From positions 106,122,399 to 106,186,398 of the forward strand of contig NC_134082.1 in assembly GCF_000715075.1 (NCBI RefSeq): 64,000 nt of DNA, in the 5' to 3' direction. Source of the DNA: Nicotiana tabacum (taxonomy: Eukaryota; Streptophyta; Magnoliopsida; Solanales; Solanaceae). The translations under genes were made by a program, and so were the position numbers. The notes under the pieces were generated by a model. It ran no database searches, had not been told where the DNA came from, and saw only the letters and a program-made list of their open reading frames with translations. Within the stretch, counting starts at the first letter, position 1, and each line of letters starts with the position of its first letter. Positions 34,801 to 48,029 of this stretch are shown here, piece after piece.

Positions 34801-37800
34801 CTTCTCATTACCTGTTAAAGTACATGCAAACGTCATCAAAGATCAAGACCAACCAAAAAGTTCGCTCACGGTCGAAGAACATTGTAATCAAATAACAAAA
34901 ACATAGCCAGATACTTTAATATCATGAGAAAGGTAGTGTATTTCAGGATAGATTTTGCTGTCTATGATACTAACTGAAATTAATGCAATTGTTGACTATG
35001 GTTTTTTGCTCTACCAGCTACACGTGCATAGTTCTAGATGGCAACGCAAAATATCTCAGAATCAGAGGAACAGCCAAGGAACTGCATAAGCCGACAAGTT
35101 GTACTTACATCATAAGTGTCTACAAGTGCCAAAAAGCTTCCAGGAAATGCGAGTGCATATGAGGTGAAAGCTGCTAACTCACTTTGGTTTGTCTCACTGA
35201 AAATTCCACCTAATAAGTGTGACCACTGAAAAGATCAAAGAGTCATCACATCAATGATATCCATGCTCAAAATGGAAGAGAAGCAGATTCCAGAGTAATG
35301 CCCTGTACTGATAGAGAACCAGTTGTTTTATAAAAAAAACAGAAATACTCTAATGATGTAGATTTTTGAAATCTGTACAAGAATTAAGGAAGGCCTACAT
35401 GAGATTCATGGTAGTTATATTTTCCAGCATCACTGTCAGAGTACTAAGAGAAAACTCACAATTAATGAAATTATTTCACCATAATCAACCATAAAAAACA
35501 TATAGATTTTATTGTGTAATGGCATGCAACCTCTAAGTAGCATTATCTATTCGTTTTGGGGTGGAAGGGATGGTCATGGGGCATTATAACTCTGAGCACA
35601 CATATCACCTGAAAGGACACAGTTTGTCTCAGTGGAATCAAACCCTAGGGAGCACGCTTTAGGCACATATTCACGAAACTGGCTATGAATTCAGCTATCT
35701 CTAGGGGTTAAGCAGAATTAGACGTAAGAATATAGAAGTCTTACTACCTTTTGGCAATTAAATGGTACATAGGGAACATAGAGTCCATCAGGTTTTCTAC
35801 ATTAGGCCTACTTTGTTGAAGACTGACAAGTATTAACAGTCTGACATCAATTGAATTGGATCAAACTCCATCCCTCTTGATGGTTTGAATTTTGAGCAAG
35901 TGTTGTAGGGAAGATTAGGAGCGTTGATAGTGATGGAAGGGTGAAAATTGAAGCCAAAGCTAAATGATACTTTGAAATGAACGAGGTAATAACAATTTTT
36001 TTGATGAATGAAAGACGTAACAACAAAATAGAGAACCAATTTGATTTATCATAAAGAAATACATGAAATGGTCAAAATCCAAGATAGACCAAATGGAGAA
36101 CTTTTACTGATCGAATTAAAAAAAGACCAAAAGGAAAACTTCTATTAAATTTTGATGATCCAACTGGTACATCAAAAGAATGAGATAAACAGCTGAATTT
36201 AAGTTAGGCAATACCTTTAATTTATTAAGCCATGTCTGCACCAGACTAACGAAATCTTCACAAACACTAGAACCATCACGATGTTGAAGTGATTTCTCTA
36301 TGATCTCATCCGGGCTCTGCATTATAAGGATTAAGTTAGATAACAGATGACTTCAAGCAAGTAGAAGATGTTGAGTGCACAATCCAGAGCAAAATAAGTT
36401 CTAGGCATAAAGAAGCAACACAACAAAACAATTTATAGGAACAAAACTTGAAATTAGCATCCACGAAGAAAACATGACTTGATGAGCTTACAAATTACAG
36501 CTCACTCATCTACTAAGAGGGTTCTGGCTGAAGGCTGGAAGAAAAATTATTATTTTTGTGTTTTTTTTATAAGACAGGATGAAAAATCATTTGATCGTAT
36601 GCATACCAATAATTAGCTCTAAGCGGCAGTTCAATGCACATAACTGAGTATGAGCTCGTAATCGAGCTATGAGTAATTATTAATTTTTGTAAAGCAAATG
36701 ATATTACTAATAATGGGAGAACTCCTGTGTACAAGAGATATATGAAAAGGTAGAGAATCTACCTCAAAACACGATTCTCTACAATAGACACCCAATCATC
36801 TACACAAGTACGGACCTCATGGGTGCACCAAAAAGCAATCAAAGACGAGACTATTCCTCAAATGTGCAAACTTAGTTCAGTCCCCTCGAGCTATGTGTAA
36901 TTATGCATCGACTAATATAGTCAACTGATGCCACTCGATGACATCGAAGAAGAAAAGAAACTACAACTGTCACTACCAATTGAGTATACAAGCATTTATG
37001 TACTCTATCAATACATATGGGGCCATAAGAAGAAAAAAGAACACTTGCATTCCACTCCAACAGCGAACAATTCTATTGGAGAGTTTAAGTAATTTGTTTA
37101 ACAACCAAAATCATCTTTACAGTATCTAATTCACAATATTGTCATCAGATATGTGTAACAGATGAAATGATTAGGTCCTCATCGAAATTGGCCAGAAAGC
37201 AAATAGATGTGGCTCGGTGGCTTCAAAACAACTGTAATAGACAAACGGTAATAATATAGATTGGTAACTGAAGACTAACTAACATTTGCTGAAAGGACTA
37301 AAATGGAGATTGAACGGAGCACTTCACTAGCCTAAGACATGTTTCTTGCTATGCTCTGACTAAAGACCAGGTTTTTAAGTAATTATCATCTTGAATAGAG
37401 GCCAGACAAACTGTCAGAGCACTTTGACAGTACAGGTCTCACTTAGTTCAAGGGTAGGCAAAGTTGTTCTGAAGGTTGCACCTACCAGAAATGAGCTAAC
37501 AAAGGCATGGGAATGGGTGCCACGGAGTGGGATTCCAAACAGCTTTCCAGCTGCCACATTGCTGTCAAAACACAAAAAGACAGTGATCCTCCTGAATTGT
37601 TATGATTAAAAGAAATAGATCAGAAGGAAATGAAGCAGCTGTATTTCCGTATCAATAAAATGACAATTGACAAACATAACCAGAAAAAAAAAAAGAAATT
37701 TTCAAATGCAGACATGCACCACAGTTGTTTATAAAGTGAAATGCATCCAAGTTAAGGATCAAATTCGTCCTTGAACAATTGATTTTCTAGTTCTATCACC

Positions 37801-40800
37801 GGAAAAAGCAAAAGCAATAATGTTAAAAGTTTATCTGACGTGCGCACCGACATGCAAATGTGCAATTTAATAATCTTTGTTGATGCTAAAACACGCATAT
37901 CAAGCAGGAGCAAAATATGTTGCATATATAAGTAATATGCAAAACAAAATATTGCTATAAATATTAGAAAATGACACCACTTGTCAACAAATGTTGAAGG
38001 CTGGTGAAGTGCCATAATTTTCTCAGAGAGGTCAAGGGATTGAATCTCACTATGTTAGCATTTGTTTCAAAATATTTGAGCCTTGCTATGGTTAAACATA
38101 CACGCTGTTAGACCTCCGCCACTTTGAGCTTGACTTGACAACGAGAGTGTTGTCATGAGGCAGTGATGCCAAGGCAAGGCAAAAACGAAGTGGCAAAGGA
38201 TGGCTAAAGTGCAACGGAAGGCAGTGCGCGGGACAGACTTGTCATGGCATTGGGGCGCGGCAAAGGACCATGTTCGTGGGCAATGGCATAGGCAAAATGT
38301 AGCTACAATGCAGCTGGATAAAATGGCATTGGCGCCTGATTCAAGCCAAGGCACGAAAATGGGCAGCAAGCTTCAGATTGACCAAGTCAAGAGCGGTTAC
38401 GGCACATGCTGTGCACATGGGCAGCAGTTGCACTTTGCTAAAATGCTGGCAGGAGTGTTAGCACGTTTTTTGGGGCCATGATCCCATTATTATTAGCCAT
38501 GATTTACATGATCCTAGTAGTTGGGGGTTGTCAACTACATTAGGCTAAAATAGTGGGCTGAGTGGGACAAGTGTCTAAGCCTAAGTGCGACAAGTGTAAG
38601 GGCAAAGAGGGCTGTCTCGTATTGTTATAAATGGGCAGCATCCTTATGCTTTTGAAAGAGGAGAAAAACGTGTAAGAGTACACATTGAGTTAGGAAAGAG
38701 TCCTAAGTCTGGTTTTCAAGAGTGAAAACGTCTAAGGCTAAGAGTAGTCTTGTGAGTCTGGTTTTCAAGAGTGAAAACGTCTAAGGCTAAGAGTAGTCTT
38801 GTGAGGGTCAAGAGTGATCTTCTTTTGTACACGACTGTACTTTGAGTTGAGTTTCTTTGTATGCTCGAGTTAAATACAAAGTTGGGAAACAAATTTCCTG
38901 TATATTGTGCCTTGTGTTCATCTTTATTTTCTGTTGCCTTATCATATTTCATTCCCTAAAATCAGTCTAAACTTACTACGTTGAAAAGCTGCCTAAAATA
39001 TTCTAAGTCCAAAGTTACTGTAATTTTGGCTAAGTGTTGGAGTAGGCTGAAATCAAGTGTGAGACTTGGCTGCCGCGCAGGCTGTTTTTGTGTGACATAA
39101 AACACCCCTGTGACACACGGCACCAGGGATTGAACTGCCGACTTCTAACCTAAAAGGAGTAACTAAACCAACTGAGTTGCAATCTATTTCGTTATCACTA
39201 CTGACAAGAAATAATGTAGCAGTTCGACATTAATCAACCGAACTTAAAACCCTAACTTTGAAAATATTAATCGTTAAACTAGCCGCTTGCTGCTTTCTGC
39301 CTGCCCTTCCCAAAGGTAAGTTTTCATAATATTTTTTTCTTTCTTGTTTTTTTTTTTTTAAATATGATGTTATAGTGATTTATTCATTTGTTTAATTCTT
39401 CAAATGTAGACACCGCTTATGAAAAATCCTGCATACGCCGTTAATATCAAGACCCTACTCTTTTTTCACTTGTGCAATCTTGCTGTTGAATAAGAATCAA
39501 ACAACATGTGATTCACAATTGCAGTGATCCTTTCTAATATGTCCTGCTTTGTTTTGGGAAGAAGACTACAGGATGTTCTTTTACGTGTTGAAAGAAATTG
39601 AATCTAAAGGAACTTGCTTTTCAAAAAGAAAGAAGTTAGTGGACTCAAGAGTTTTTCAAATTTTTAACTAGCTCATGAATCTCTAAATTTTATAATAATA
39701 AACATACAACGAATTTAGAAATCCACATCGCATTTAATAAGACAAACAGATAATGCCACTATTTCATGGAAACAGAGTGAGAAACACACGGAATCACCTT
39801 GTCGCGTCAAATCCACCCATGTAGCAATATTTAGATGCTGATATACCACCATCAGGACCCTGCTCATGAAGGTACAAATGGTCTGTTCACAGTTTGTAAG
39901 TCATATAGACCTTCCTATCTAAAAATATCACAAGGAAAGATAAACAACCTGTGCTCTCCGAAGCCCAAATTCAAGCAGTATCTTGGACCTTCCAGCTACG
40001 AAACGGTGTCTTGCAGCATTAGTAGTAACTAGTGATGCATAGTTTATGAGGTTTACAAATGGAGTTTCCAACAGTTGAACCACCTTTGAGACATAAGTAA
40101 TCATCAAGCATATTAAAAATGAACATAAAACTGAGAAGATGCAATAGCATCCTTGTTGAGAAGCTTAAAAAACCAGTGCTAATAAAGGATAGTGTTAATG
40201 GAACTCACAGCAATTGGCCCTTCAATCCTCATCAGCGGTACCTTCGGAAAGACTACTGATCCTTCAGTAACAGCATATATCTCAATATCTGAACAGTCAA
40301 GTTCCCTCAGGTACTCAAAGAAGCCATCCTACATAATCCATTTAAATATGCTTATGATCGAGCACTGACATTAAGATATATATATATATATTAACCCTAA
40401 AAGGAAAAAAGGATACAAGCATATTTATGTCACTAGTCAAAAATAACTTTTACACACATAAAGCTGCTTATTTACTTTGTCAATAATGAATCTACCTCAC
40501 ACGTTGGGGGCAATGATGACCTGATAAAAGCTATCTCATCCTCAGTAAATTTGAAATTAGCAATAAACTTAATGCACTCTTCTAAACCAGCAAATATGGT
40601 ATATTCACCACCAAATGGATTCCTCCGAAAATACAAATCGAACCTGAAAATATTAACCAAATACATAAATAATCGGCGTAATCCGCCAGCTCAGCAAACA
40701 AAATGCTTTGCCACACGGCTAAAATGTTACTAGAAATTGTTGATTAATAACAATAGCGACCAGAAATAATTACATAAAAGAAATAAATTTAGCGAAACAT

Positions 40801-40976
40801 AGAGAGAAAATGAATACTTACACGGCTCGTTCATTGTGTTTCCCAGCTTTCCAATAAGCATAGGCCATAGTAAACTGATAGAGATCTGTTAAAATAGGAG
40901 TGACCATAGGATTGGTGGGTCCGTCAATATTATTGGCACACTGATCAGCCCGGCCATTAGCTATAGTTTCAGCCAT
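31804..40976 (-). CDS. NAPRT: nicotinate phosphoribosyltransferase
   Basis: Fifteen exons in minus order: 40976-40822, 40643-40496, 40328-40209, 40083-39949, 39859-39798, 37561-37486, 36316-36215, 35225-35109, 34811-34753, 33711-33537, 32974-32840, 32767-32669, 32530-32422, 32100-31988, 31881-31804; all GT-AG, 1683 nt, 560 residues, phases consistent. It converts nicotinate and PRPP (with ATP) to nicotinate mononucleotide, the first step of Preiss-Handler NAD salvage. Family marks: [20 protein letters not shown] at the N-terminus, [50 protein letters not shown] (the active-site His region), GIRLDSGDL and [10 protein letters not shown]. No signal peptide is visible, so it is probably cytosolic. 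In Nicotiana this pathway also feeds the pyridine nucleotide cycle linked to alkaloids (established), but nothing in the sequence shows special regulation. Intron 5 (37562-39797) contains repeat insertions. Confidence 0.95.
34469..34486 (+). repeat. 18-G homopolymer in a NAPRT intron
   Basis: Uninterrupted run of 18 G on the plus strand (C on the transcribed-sense strand), inside intron 9. Capable of quadruplex formation; assembly length may be unreliable. Confidence 0.8.
38105..38950. repeat. probable retroelement fragment in NAPRT intron 5
   Basis: The base composition differs from the surrounding intron: GC-richer, beginning TGTTAGACCTCC near 38105. It contains a perfect-looking 49-bp tandem duplication (38711-38759 and 38760-38808, GGTTTTCAAGAGTGAAAACG start) with an internal inverted repeat TTTTCA/TGAAAA. 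The 3' part resembles the U5 end of a copia-type LTR (TTGTACACGACTGTAC). No coding domain, PBS or target duplication could be fixed, so the class is uncertain. Confidence 0.35.
39030..39190 (-). mobile_element. probable tRNA-derived SINE
   Basis: The minus strand reads GCAACTCAGTTGGTTTAG (A-box-like) at about 39188-39171 and GCAGTTCAATCCC (B-box-like) about 35 bp later, the layout of an internal RNA polymerase III promoter. It does not fold as a full tRNA, and the 3' end is not clearly delimited. It lies in NAPRT intron 5. Confidence 0.4.
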
Positions 40977-42192
40977 AACTATTTTCAATCGCTAGGGTTA
41001 GCGCAGTGGTTAATTCGCAAAAAGAAACAGTTTTATAGAGAGAGAAAGGTAAAGGAAGCGAGAGGATTCGTTGAGACCGTTACAAATTAAGTTGCGAAAA
41101 ACGAAGAATATATAAAGAGGACTGGAGAGCGCCAAAGACTGATCGGACTTTGAGATTCTTCTTGCTTTTTGCTTGCCTTTAACTTTAAGAGAATATTGAA
41201 ATGCTTCGCTTGCTGTATGGGTTGGGTTACTTGGACTCGGGAAGTCCTAACAACTAGTTTATTTTATTTTTTATAATTGATTTATTTATCCATTTGAAAA
41301 ACTTTTATAGTTTCCATTTTTCATTGTTTTTCTTTGGCGGCTTGTTCTCTTGTTGCAATGTCATAGTAGAAGAATCTAGTTAGCGAAAAGGGAAGTTACT
41401 TTTTCTGAAAAATGTATACCAGTAACTGGTTTTTTTTTCTTCCATTTTTTATCACATAAAAGAATAGAGGACTAGTGGGTATAATTCTTCCAATTGTACA
41501 AACTTAATGGATATATGTTGATCAACACCATTACTTTTTCCCTTTCTTTTCATCTCTTGTCTGTTCTTTGGTTAGTGTCAACATGGAGCCAACAAGGGTT
41601 TATCCGTCCATAAATTATAATACACAAATGAAATTAAACAAGTCTGCAAACACATTCTAAGTAGATGAAAGAAAATTAAAATGGTTAATGCGTTCCCTAC
41701 TTTTTTCTTCAGATAGTGTGTGTGCATTTAAACTTTTTTTGTTTTTTTTTTCCGGCGATTTTTTTTCTAGAAAGAACTTCTCAGAGTCAACAATCAAAGT
41801 CAAAGAAACAACAGAGGGAATAGATGAGCATCATTACCCTTGCTGAATGTACCACTCAACCCTCACAGCTATAAAGTCGCTGCCACTGTTTCTCTGCACA
41901 CACGCAACAGTGCAAACAGTGCATCAATCACTTTATGGGGAATGTCCTTGTACCAAACATGCTTGCATCATTTAAGTAATGTCACTTATGTAATATTTAT
42001 ATGAAGCAAAGGAAAAACATCACACTTGCACATCCTAGAATTCATCAAGCATTCTATCAAGTGTGTGTTGATCTCGCAAGTGACTTCCAAGGGCATCAAG
42101 AACAAATAACAACATAACGAATGACTAGTTTCCTGCATCGAGTCGTTATATGTCCTTAGTTGTGCTGCACCCTTGTTAAAGTATTTCATTTG
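40977..42192. other. NAPRT promoter side and intergenic DNA
   Basis: A TATATA stretch at 41108-41115, about 135 bp from the NAPRT ATG, could be its TATA box on the minus strand. The rest is AT-rich with T runs. No gene, array or RNA was recognised up to the solo LTR. Confidence 0.45.
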
Positions 42193-42197
42193 TAATT

Positions 42198-45043
42198 TGT
42201 TACGACCGGCCAGTCGTCTCATGAGTTACCGCTTCATTTCCCCTATTTCTGCTTCTTTATATTTCGTTATCCATGTTTTGTGGTATCGGGTTGGTCGTAT
42301 CGAATTCGGAAAGGATTTGACAATGTTTGAGACACTTAGTCTCTTTAGAGTGAGTTTAAGTTGGAAAAGTCAACCGGATGTTGACTTATGTGTTAGAGGG
42401 CTCGGATGTGAGTTCCGATGGTTTGGTTAGCTTCGGGAGGTGATTTATGACTTAGGAGCGTGATCAGAATGAGTTTTGGAGGTTCGGAGTAGATTTAGAC
42501 TTGAATTGGCGAAGATATTTTGACGATTTTCGGTTGGTAGGTGAGATTTTAATATAGGGGTCGGAATGGAATTCTGAGAGTTGCAGTAGCTTCGTTAGGT
42601 CATTTGGGATGTGTGTGCAAATTTTCAGGTCATTCGGACGTGGTTTGATTGGATTCTTGATCAAAAGCGGAATTCGGAAGATTTTAGAAAGTTTGGCTTG
42701 AATCCGATGTGTTTTGGGTAATTTGATGTTGTTTGAGGTGTTTTGATGATTGGAACAAGTTTGAATAAGGTTTTAGAATATGTTGGTGGGCCTCGGGTGA
42801 GTTTCGAGGGGTTGAACGGATCATTTTGGAGTTAAGAAAATTGCAGAAGTTGCAGGTTTTTACTCTTCGCGTTCGCGAGCGGACCCTCGCGTCGCGAAGA
42901 GTCAGTGGAATGTTGGCCTTTGCATTCGCGAGAAGGGCTTCACGTTCGCGGAGGCCTGAAGCATCACATTCGCGAGAAGGGCTTCGCGTTCGCGTAGAAG
43001 AATTGGGTCAGCCGGGTTAGTATGCATCGCGTTCGCGAGAGGCATTGTCGCGTTCACGTAGGTTTGAGAGACTGAAGCATCGCGTTTGTGATGGTAGGGT
43101 CGCGTTCGCGAAGGAGAGTTTTTGTCAGCCAAATTTTTGTGCTTCGCGAACGCGAGGCTTTGACCGCGTTCACGAAGAAGGAAATTGAGCCTGGGCAGAA
43201 GGTTTTTAAAATCGTCTTGTCCGCAATTTTGGGGCTTATTTCCTCCATAGTTGGTCATTTTGGGAGATTTTTGAAGGAGATTGAAGAGGGATTCAAGGGG
43301 AATCGTTGAGAGGTAAGATTCTCGGACTTAAAACTCGATTATTATGTGAATTCCACCTAGAAAATCATGGAGATTAAGCTAAAAATTGAAGAACTAGGGC
43401 TTGAAAATTTGGACTTTTGATTGGGGATTTGGAGAATTATTTGGGGTCGGATTTGAGAACTTTTGATATGTATGAACTCGTGGGAAGATAAGAAATCTAT
43501 TGGTGTAAAAAAATTTCTGAAATTTGAGACGTGGGCCCGGGGGTCGGGTTTTAGTAATTTCAGAATTTGTGCCATTTATTGATTATTTTCGCTTGGGCTT
43601 CGTTCCCTTAGTATATTTTGACGTCCTCGTTCTGATTTTTGGATAGATTCGACGTGAGTGGAGGCCGATTCGAGGGGCAAAGGCGTCGCGAGCTAGAGAT
43701 TTAGTCGGTTCAAGGTGAGTAATGATTGTAAATGATGTTCTGAGGGTTTGAAACCCCGAATTGCACATCGTAGTACTATATTGAGGTGAGGCACACGCTC
43801 GATGACGAGCGTGGGGTCGTGCACTATTGGGGATTATGACTTGGTCTGTACCGATTGATGATTTACCACGTATTTGATTGAAAACTATTTGCTATCATCA
43901 TTATTTGGGTTGAATGTCATATTTGGGCTTCGTGCCAACTGTTTGTACCCTTCGGGGCTTTTTACTGATATTTCCTCACTGTTTGACTTTATATTTGAAC
44001 TCAGTCATGCTATTTTCCCACTGTTTTCATACTCAGTGATGTTTACTCAGTTTTGTTACTTAAATGATATTTTAAATGATGTTTGGGCTGAGAAACACTG
44101 TTTTTACTGTTACCCGAGTGGCTTGTGAGGATTTTTGACTAAGTAAGGCCGAAGGCCTATATTGTGAGGAAATATTTGATACTGATTATGAGGTAGAGGG
44201 CCCGAGATATATACGCCATGAGGTGGCTTGATTGATATGAGGCCGAGGGCCTAGTGATGATGCCACGAGGTGTCTTGATATTGTGCTTGGGTCGTAAGGG
44301 GGTCCTCCAGGAGTCTGTACACCCCCAGTGAGCGCGGGTACCCATTGTGATGTGAGATTGAGCCCGAAGGGCTAGTACTATTCTGAGATGTTGCCTGAGG
44401 GGCAGATTTGTTGATACAGTCTCGAGGGGCTAACTTCTATTTGTTTACTTTACCTTAACTGCTCATCAATTACCCGTTTACTTGTTGAAAAAGGATTTTA
44501 CTTAACTTTCACTGGTTTATTGCTTTTAAATGATTTTACTACTTCATTATAGAATGCCTTGTGCCTTACGTGCTTTCTTACTTTCAGTCATTATTTACAT
44601 TTATTACTCACTGAATTGGAGTACTCACTTTACTTCTTGCACCCTGTGTGCAGATTCAGGCGTAGCTGGTCCCGCCTCCAAATGCTGATTCATTCCAGCT
44701 TCAGGCGCATCTCGAGGAGTCTTTAGGTAGTTGTTGACATTCGCAGCCCGGAGCTCCTCCCTATCTCTTTCCTTTATGTCCTTAGTTCAGTATTTAAACT
44801 CTGTAGTTACATTTGAGAACTTAGTGTTGTTAGATGCTCGTGACTTGTGACACCCCGGTTAGGGCTGTGTCGGGTTGTACTTCCGCACTTACTTGCTATT
44901 ATTCGCTACTTAGTATCGTTAAATCATATTTTAGACTGTTTTTATGTTGTTTAACTTTTTAAAAAGTGAATTGGGTTTAATTGGCTGACCTTGCCTTCAC
45001 GAGAGACACCATCACGACCGGGTTCGGGGTTAGGGTCGTGACA
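42198..45043 (+). repeat. solo LTR of a Ty3/gypsy chromovirus-type element
   Basis: Begins TGTTACGACC, ends GGGTCGTGACA, 2846 bp, and is flanked by a perfect 5-bp duplication TAATT (42193-42197 and 45044-45048). No internal sequence remains, so it arose by recombination between the two LTRs of a full element. Between 42865 and 43180 it holds a dense cluster of GCGTTCGCGA-type words. The small ORFs across it are not supported as genes. Confidence 0.85.
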
Positions 45044-45054
45044 TAATTCCTACT

Positions 45055-46957
45055 TGTCACACCTCCTTTTTCTACCCCGAAAAGGTATATAAGGGAGTTT
45101 TTCCAATTAAAATAACAATAACCGAAATGGGATTATTTATTTAAGATTCAGAGTCACCACTTGGAATAATTATTGGTGTCCCAAGTCACCGAATTATTTT
45201 TAAAAAATCCCAATTCGAGGAAATTTGACTTTATTCAAAGTCTGCGAACAAGAAATTCTAGATAAGGAATTCTATTAACCCGGGAGAAGGTGTTAGGCAT
45301 TCCCGGATTCTGTGGTTTGAGCACAGTCACTTAAACTATTAAAATTAGCCTAATTATCTGATTAGTTACATATTTAAAAACTTATGTGCATTTTTATTCC
45401 TTTTAAATCGCTTTTTAGTAATCCGATTGTTATACAACTAATTATTTGATTATACATTGCGAATCATGTCACGGGAATCGTACCCACGATCTACAACATG
45501 TTTAATTTTATTATTATTCGAAATTATGGTCGGGTCACATAAAATGTGCACCCGAATTTAGGAATTATATATCACAACTACGCCACGGGAACCGTACCCT
45601 TAGTTGTGATGATTTAATTACGTGCCTAAAGCAAACTACCGTATTCATGAGTTCATTTGTTCAATTCCTAAGTTTACGATTATTGGGAGGCTGAAGAGTT
45701 ATAGAAGTTTGTTGTGAAAGAGGTGACCTTGATCGTAGCTAAAGGATTCACGAGATCAATTATACAATTAAGTTGTTAGAAATATTTACAACATAATGAA
45801 TTACTAATAGTCTGCCTCCTGGAAATTTTTACAACATTATCTCTTTCCTATTAGAGAGGAAAATTCAGCGTTTTGACATCCATGAATGGAATGCCACCAA
45901 ATATACAAATTCAAACAAGTTGTAATTTCACTAAATGAACTCGTAGCACATTGAATATAGCAATGTAACACCAAAGAATAAACAAAGACCAAATTTCTAG
46001 GCAAAAAATAAAGGCTCAACATAAAAGTAGTACCAGTGATTTTGCAGCCTTTCCTAAGCCGAGACGAAAAATCTTTACCCTCAGTGTCTCATCCAACTTT
46101 CCTCCTATCATTTGTGTCGCACACCAAGAAGTTGAGGCATCACCAACTGCATTCATCTCCAAATCTTACTGGCCTAAAACGTGAAGGAAACAAAATCTAA
46201 ATTGGAGTCAAACAATTGAAGTTCTCCAACTTCCAACTTCTCCTGATCACGAGACAAGCTTACTACACCTGGGCTGGATTAAATTCCGACCATTTTGACG
46301 ATGAAGAAGCCGATTTGTTTTAGAGAAATCAGGGAGTTTCAGCTACTTTTCTCTCAAATGAGATAGTGAGAATCTTTTTAATCAAGGGAGAGGCTGCCGC
46401 TCTTAGGAGGGTCCTTTAGTTTTTACCTAGGTCTAGGTCTAGGAATTGCAAACCTAGGATAGAGTTTCTATAATTGGGTATTTATATGGAGGTGATACGG
46501 GATGATGGCCATTGGATTAGAAGGAAATAAATGGCTAGGATTAAATCTTGCACTTAAGTGGGCTAATGGGTTGGGAAGAATGGGCTAAGGGTAATTGGGT
46601 TGGGCCATGTCTTTTGGGTTTGAACTTAGGCTAAAAAGACCAAATAATACAATGTATCTATAAAAATGTAAAAATTACTCTAAATTAAAATAAACTAATA
46701 TAAAACTAAATACTACGAGTGAAACTATTTATTTTTTTGTATTTTTAAATGTTATAATACTATAAATATAAATATACTAATTGACTTTAACCTAAAGATG
46801 AAAATATTTATTTTATTTTTTTGTAATTTTTATTTTTTGTGATAAAATAAAGTAAAAGAGTCAAAACTATTTAAAATAACGATATTAAACCTAAACTAAA
46901 TATTTTACGCTAAAAATGTGTAAAATCTTGGGGAGGGTCAAAAATCACATGTGTACA
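45055..46957 (-). repeat. 3' LTR of Tat element A
   Basis: Plus-strand ends TGTCACACCTCC and GTGTACA, i.e. TG..CA on the minus strand, 1903 bp. A TATAAATA box lies at 46486-46479 (minus), implying a long R-U5 of about 1.4 kb. The segment CAGAGTCACCACTTGGA.. and GGTGTCCCAAGTCACC near 45150-45190 recurs in the LTR of element B at 49583-49624. Confidence 0.75.
46479..46486 (-). promoter_or_regulatory. LTR TATA box, element A
   Basis: TATAAATA on the minus strand within the LTR, about 470 bp from its upstream end, the usual place for the U3 promoter. Confidence 0.5.
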
Positions 46958-46970
46958 GCTGCCCCTCTTT
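46958..46970 (-). other. polypurine tract, element A
   Basis: AAAGAGGGGCAGC on the minus strand directly before the LTR start TGTACACATG; identical 13-mer in element B (53946-53958). Confidence 0.75.
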
Positions 46971-48029
46971 GACTGAAAACGCGAATAGTTTTTAGACAAA
47001 GAACGACGTGACAAGTTTTTTGATCCGACCCTTATTTGGAGAGACCAAAAACTAAAAGAAAGGAGAATGTGACCGAGCCCTGGTATCTGAGCTGCCTACA
47101 TATCCTTGGCTATAAAGGAATCAGGCCACGTGTAGTTCATAAGTGAATGAGGTGATAGAGTACCGAGGTGGAGAGCTGATTGAGGTGCCGTTCCGTCGAG
47201 GTTCCGGTCCGCGGTCCTATTATTACATCAAAATCAAAAATGAAACAGACTAACTAAGCTTATCAACTATGAGTTACAAGATTCCTATCTATGAGTCTTC
47301 TGAAGCTTGATCTTGAGTCTTGGTTGGTCTTCATGCGGACTCTGATCTGAATCTTGATGCTTGTTAGCTACATGTGTTAGGTCATTCTTCCATGACTTCT
47401 TCGGATCAAGACCGGACATGCAGAACTTGTGACTTTAGCCATGTCTTGAGCAGTTCACATCTTTCATCTGCTTCTGCATTTGGATTCACTTCCCTCTTTA
47501 TTTTTCTTTTTTGAATTGAGACTACTTTTGTTGGTCATCTCGGATTGTTGACTCGCATTCTTGCCGCGAGCTTCTGCTATTTCTAACTTGGATTGAATTC
47601 TGCAATAACTTCCCTTGTTCTCCAGGTGGGCGCCTGCTACTGACTTGAAACTTGAAATGACTCTGAAATGAATTCTTTGTTCTCCATGTGGGCACCTGAT
47701 ACTACAGCAAAACAGACAACAAAAGAAACTTTTCTGCCCCAGTTTGTACTAGGAAGATTTGTGAGTTGTTAGCAAAACTATAAATCACCTACGCTGCTGA
47801 TGAAAGATGCAATGATGAGAGTAAAATTAATGACTCGACTAGGATGTGCGTCTCCTAAACGTGATTTAACTTGCGGAAAACTATAAACTAAGCTTGACTA
47901 AAGTAAAGACTGACCCTATTCTCCAGGCGGGGCCCCTGATTTCAAGAAAACTAAATATTGATAACTTAAGAAAACTAAAATTGACCCCTCTATTTTTTTT
48001 TCAAATTCAGACTTCCCTTTTTTTTAAAT

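Noticed and set aside
38067..38481. ORFs on both strands in NAPRT intron 5
   Set aside because: They lie in a GC-richer repeat insertion with no recognisable domain.
42826..43309. Overlapping ORFs on both strands in the solo LTR
   Set aside because: Explained by the GC-rich CGCGTTCGCGA cluster lacking stops; no homology seen.
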